From Bordetella parapertussis (GTDB taxonomy: Bacteria > Pseudomonadota > Gammaproteobacteria > Burkholderiales > Burkholderiaceae_D): a DNA stretch of 26,479 nucleotides. The stretch spans positions 1 through 26,479 of the forward strand of contig CAMCXB010000031.1 of assembly GCA_945883145.1 (NCBI GenBank), given 5' to 3'. Positions 24,728-26,479 of the stretch are shown one piece after another. Each line of letters begins with the position of its first letter. The first letter of the stretch is position 1. The position numbers and the translations under genes are program-made. Below the pieces are notes generated by a model. That model searched no databases, was not told the origin of the DNA, and saw nothing but the letters and a program-made list of their open reading frames with translations.

Positions 24728-25750
24728 ATGGCTGAAGAAAAACCAGAAGATCAAAAAGAAGACGCTAAGCCAGCAGAAGGTGGAGAGGCGGCTGCGGCCG
24801 CACCTGCAGTCCCTGCAGATAATCTCCCGCCGCTAGAACCCATTGTTGTTAAGAAAAAGGTCGAAGGCGACCATGCCGGTGCGCATGGTGGTGCTTGGAA
24901 AATTGCGTTGGCCGACATGATGACGGCGATGATGGCCTTCTTCTTACTCATGTGGCTGTTATCAGCCACCAATGAAGACCAGCGTAAAAGTATTGCGGAA
25001 TACTTCAAACCGACTTCCCATAGTGCCGTAAAAATGAGTGATTTAGCAGGCTCCGGTGGCATCATGGGTGGACAGTCTCTGCTTGATCCTGATGGCATGC
25101 CCTATGCAGGACAACGTACCTCATTCTTAAAACGTGAAACACCACGCGCAGAGAATGGCACCAAATCAGATACAGGCAGTGCCAACAATAGCGAAAATAA
25201 TAAAAATGCGAGTGACTTGTCAGCTGAAGAAAGACAAAAAATTTCTGCTGAAACGGATAAGCAAAACTTTGACAAGTTAGAAAAAGAAGTCAAAGAGAAG
25301 ATGGCTGAAAATAAGGATTTCGAAAAAATCAAAGATCAAGTGCAATTCATACGTGAAAAAGAAGGTTTACGTATTGAGATTATTGATAAAGCAGATTTCT
25401 CCATGTTTGGTCTGGGTACAACAGGCATGGCACCTAAGGCACAGGCTCTAATAAGAGAAGTCGCGAAATCCGTAGCCAATTTACCTAACAAGGTTGCTGT
25501 GCGTGGTCATACCGATAGCCTTGCCTTCGCTGGGTCAGAGAGAAATAACTGGTCACTCTCTGGTGAGCGTGCAGAAGCAACGCGACGTTTGATGGAATCA
25601 GGTGGATTGAATGAAGATCGATTTGCGCGTATTGAAGGCGTAGCAGACACCGCTCCTTTTAATCCTAAAGACCCTGCTGATCCTCGCAACCGACGAATTA
25701 GCATTATGTTGATGTATCAGGATCCGAATGCTCAGCAAGCCAAACAATAA
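24728..25750 (+). CDS. motB: MotB-like stator protein with OmpA-type peptidoglycan-binding domain
   Basis: The 340-residue protein starts at ATG 24728; the longer frame to 24695 lacks a supporting signal. A 50-residue Ala/Glu/Pro-rich cytoplasmic segment precedes the single membrane helix GAWKIALADMMTAMMAFFLLMWLLSAT, where D63 is the proton-binding aspartate of MotB. A linker of about 130 residues, rich in charge, leads to the OmpA-like domain (about 206-330) with RGHTDS, NWSLSGERAEATRRLM, and DPRNRRISIMLM, which holds peptidoglycan. MotB with MotA forms the proton-driven stator of the flagellar motor. No motA gene is adjacent, since ggt is divergent upstream, so the partner must be elsewhere or the protein is used differently. 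Confidence 0.88.
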   Translation: MAEEKPEDQKEDAKPAEGGEAAAAAPAVPADNLPPLEPIVVKKKVEGDHAGAHGGAWKIALADMMTAMMAFFLLMWLLSATNEDQRKSIAEYFKPTSHSAVKMSDLAGSGGIMGGQSLLDPDGMPYAGQRTSFLKRETPRAENGTKSDTGSANNSENNKNASDLSAEERQKISAETDKQNFDKLEKEVKEKMAENKDFEKIKDQVQFIREKEGLRIEIIDKADFSMFGLGTTGMAPKAQALIREVAKSVANLPNKVAVRGHTDSLAFAGSERNNWSLSGERAEATRRLMESGGLNEDRFARIEGVADTAPFNPKDPADPRNRRISIMLMYQDPNAQQAKQ

Positions 25751-25795
25751 AACTCTTGCTGTTGCTATTTCTATTCCTAGCGTTCGTACTCGATT

Positions 25796-26479
25796 ATGAA
25801 ACATAAACTGATTGCTCCTTTGTTGTTAACTAGCCTGCTACTGAATGTCAATAGCAACGCACAAAACACACCTGCTCCCGCTAACACAGCTAAGCCTGCA
25901 ACAGCACCTGCTGCAACACCGACTGCAAATCCAACACCTGCAACACCGACTGCAAATCCAACACCGGCTGCTGCACCTGCTTCAAATACACCTGCAGCTG
26001 CCGCTAAGCCTAGCGACAACAAAGCTGCTGAGGTGAAAGCGCCGGATACTAAAGCGCCGGATGCGAAAGCAGATGTGAAGAAAGAAGAACCAAAAAAGGA
26101 CGATCCTAAACAAGATCAAGCTGATGCTGCTAAAAAAGCGGCCGATAGCAAAAAACCGAAAGAGAATAAAAAAGATAAAGCAGGTAAGGATGGCGATGCT
26201 GTCGCAGACGCTCCACCCAAAAAACCTTCATTGAAAACGCCTTGTCCGATTGGTGCTTTTCGTGTCATTGGAATGGAAACCACAGATGCTGAAGCGAGAC
26301 GAGAAAAAGCGCTCAAGTGGTTAGCTAAAAATGGACCTGATTGCGCGCCTGAGAAGTTAGTTGCACTACGCAATAATCGAGCGCAATGGATGGGAGCGGC
26401 AGACTCGACCGAGGTAGCAGGTGCGATCGATACCTTAATAGAATCTATTACCGAAGGTAATCCTGATGGTATAAATCTT
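25796..26479 (+). CDS. Secreted Ala/Pro/Lys-rich protein of unknown function (3' end beyond window)
   Basis: The frame is open from ATG 25796 to the last base, 228 codons, so it is incomplete at the 3' end. It has a signal peptide ending near NSNAQ (about residue 22), then an Ala/Pro-rich stretch (25-65) containing a tandem repeat of ATPTANPTP, then a Lys/Asp/Glu-rich segment with KAPDTKAPDAK and KKEEPKKDDPK (75-135). Beyond that a more ordered part begins with TPCPIGAFRVIGMET, with two cysteines and ALKWLAKNGPDCAPEKLVALR. I do not recognise this domain. It starts 45 bases after motB and may be co-expressed; a periplasmic or wall-associated role is inferred. Confidence 0.7.
   Translation, partial: MKHKLIAPLLLTSLLLNVNSNAQNTPAPANTAKPATAPAATPTANPTPATPTANPTPAAAPASNTPAAAAKPSDNKAAEVKAPDTKAPDAKADVKKEEPKKDDPKQDQADAAKKAADSKKPKENKKDKAGKDGDAVADAPPKKPSLKTPCPIGAFRVIGMETTDAEARREKALKWLAKNGPDCAPEKLVALRNNRAQWMGAADSTEVAGAIDTLIESITEGNPDGINL
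25913..25966 (+). repeat. Two-copy 27-bp tandem repeat in the Ala/Pro-rich segment
   Basis: Bases 25913-25939 and 25940-25966 are identical except for the last base (T/G). They encode ATPTANPTP twice. The unit is a multiple of three, so copy-number changes would keep the frame. Confidence 0.85.

Noticed and set aside
25777..26022. Minus-strand frame of 81 codons rich in Gly/Ala/Val over the repeat region.
   Set aside because: It is the reverse reading of the Ala/Pro repeats; the plus-strand frame has a signal peptide and continues to the window end.

Overview
The window looks like chromosomal DNA of a fairly AT-rich proteobacterium, most likely a betaproteobacterium. The assignment is inferred from gene content: an Fds-type NAD-linked formate dehydrogenase locus (FdsA tail, FdhD, FdsD), a GltIJKL-type amino-acid transporter, Kup, a homodimeric-type 2-oxoacid dehydrogenase E1 and a MotB-like stator protein. 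No rRNA, tRNA, CRISPR array, transposase or phage module was seen. Genes are tightly packed and read like ordinary metabolic chromosome.

Layout. (1) 1-5433, a formate/molybdenum block: the 3' end of the formate dehydrogenase alpha subunit, fdhD, fdsD and a nitroreductase on +; a terminator; an oxalate/formate-antiporter-family (OFA) transporter on -; then, divergent from it, a ModE-type HTH/periplasmic-binding-fold regulator and mobA on +. Transport, enzyme, cofactor synthesis (MobA), cofactor sulfuration (FdhD) and a possible metal- or substrate-sensing regulator sit together. (2) 5446-8280, an acyl-CoA operon: an alpha-methylacyl-CoA racemase-like protein and two crotonase-fold proteins whose active-site residues suggest isomerases rather than classical hydratases, closed by a hairpin. 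(3) 8375-12098: a small HTH protein and an Lrp/AsnC regulator on -, divergent from an MdeB-like E1 (2-oxobutyrate or pyruvate dehydrogenase). (4) 12136-15021 on -: a MaoC/FAS1-like hydratase, a class III CoA-transferase and a CitE-like lyase, the three activities needed to turn itaconate (or a related C5 diacid) into pyruvate and acetyl-CoA. (5) 15022-15400: gene-free divergent control region with several inverted repeats. (6) 15401-19719 on +: an ArnT/PMT-like membrane glycosyltransferase, a secreted DUF3365 haem-motif protein coupled to it, and the potassium transporter Kup. (7) 19716-24566 on -: gamma-glutamyltranspeptidase followed by a complete glutamate/aspartate-type ABC transporter, a plausible glutathione-to-glutamate scavenging operon. 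(8) 24728-26479 on +: a MotB-like stator protein without an adjacent motA, then the start of an unrecognised secreted Ala/Pro/Lys-rich protein that runs off the window.

The window contains no obvious wholly new machine. The best leads are the MotB-like/secreted-protein pair, the Lrp-E1 pair with a palindrome wrapped around the regulator's ribosome-binding site, the C5-diacid trio with its operator-like repeats, and the regulator of the formate locus with its ACCGGT palindromes.
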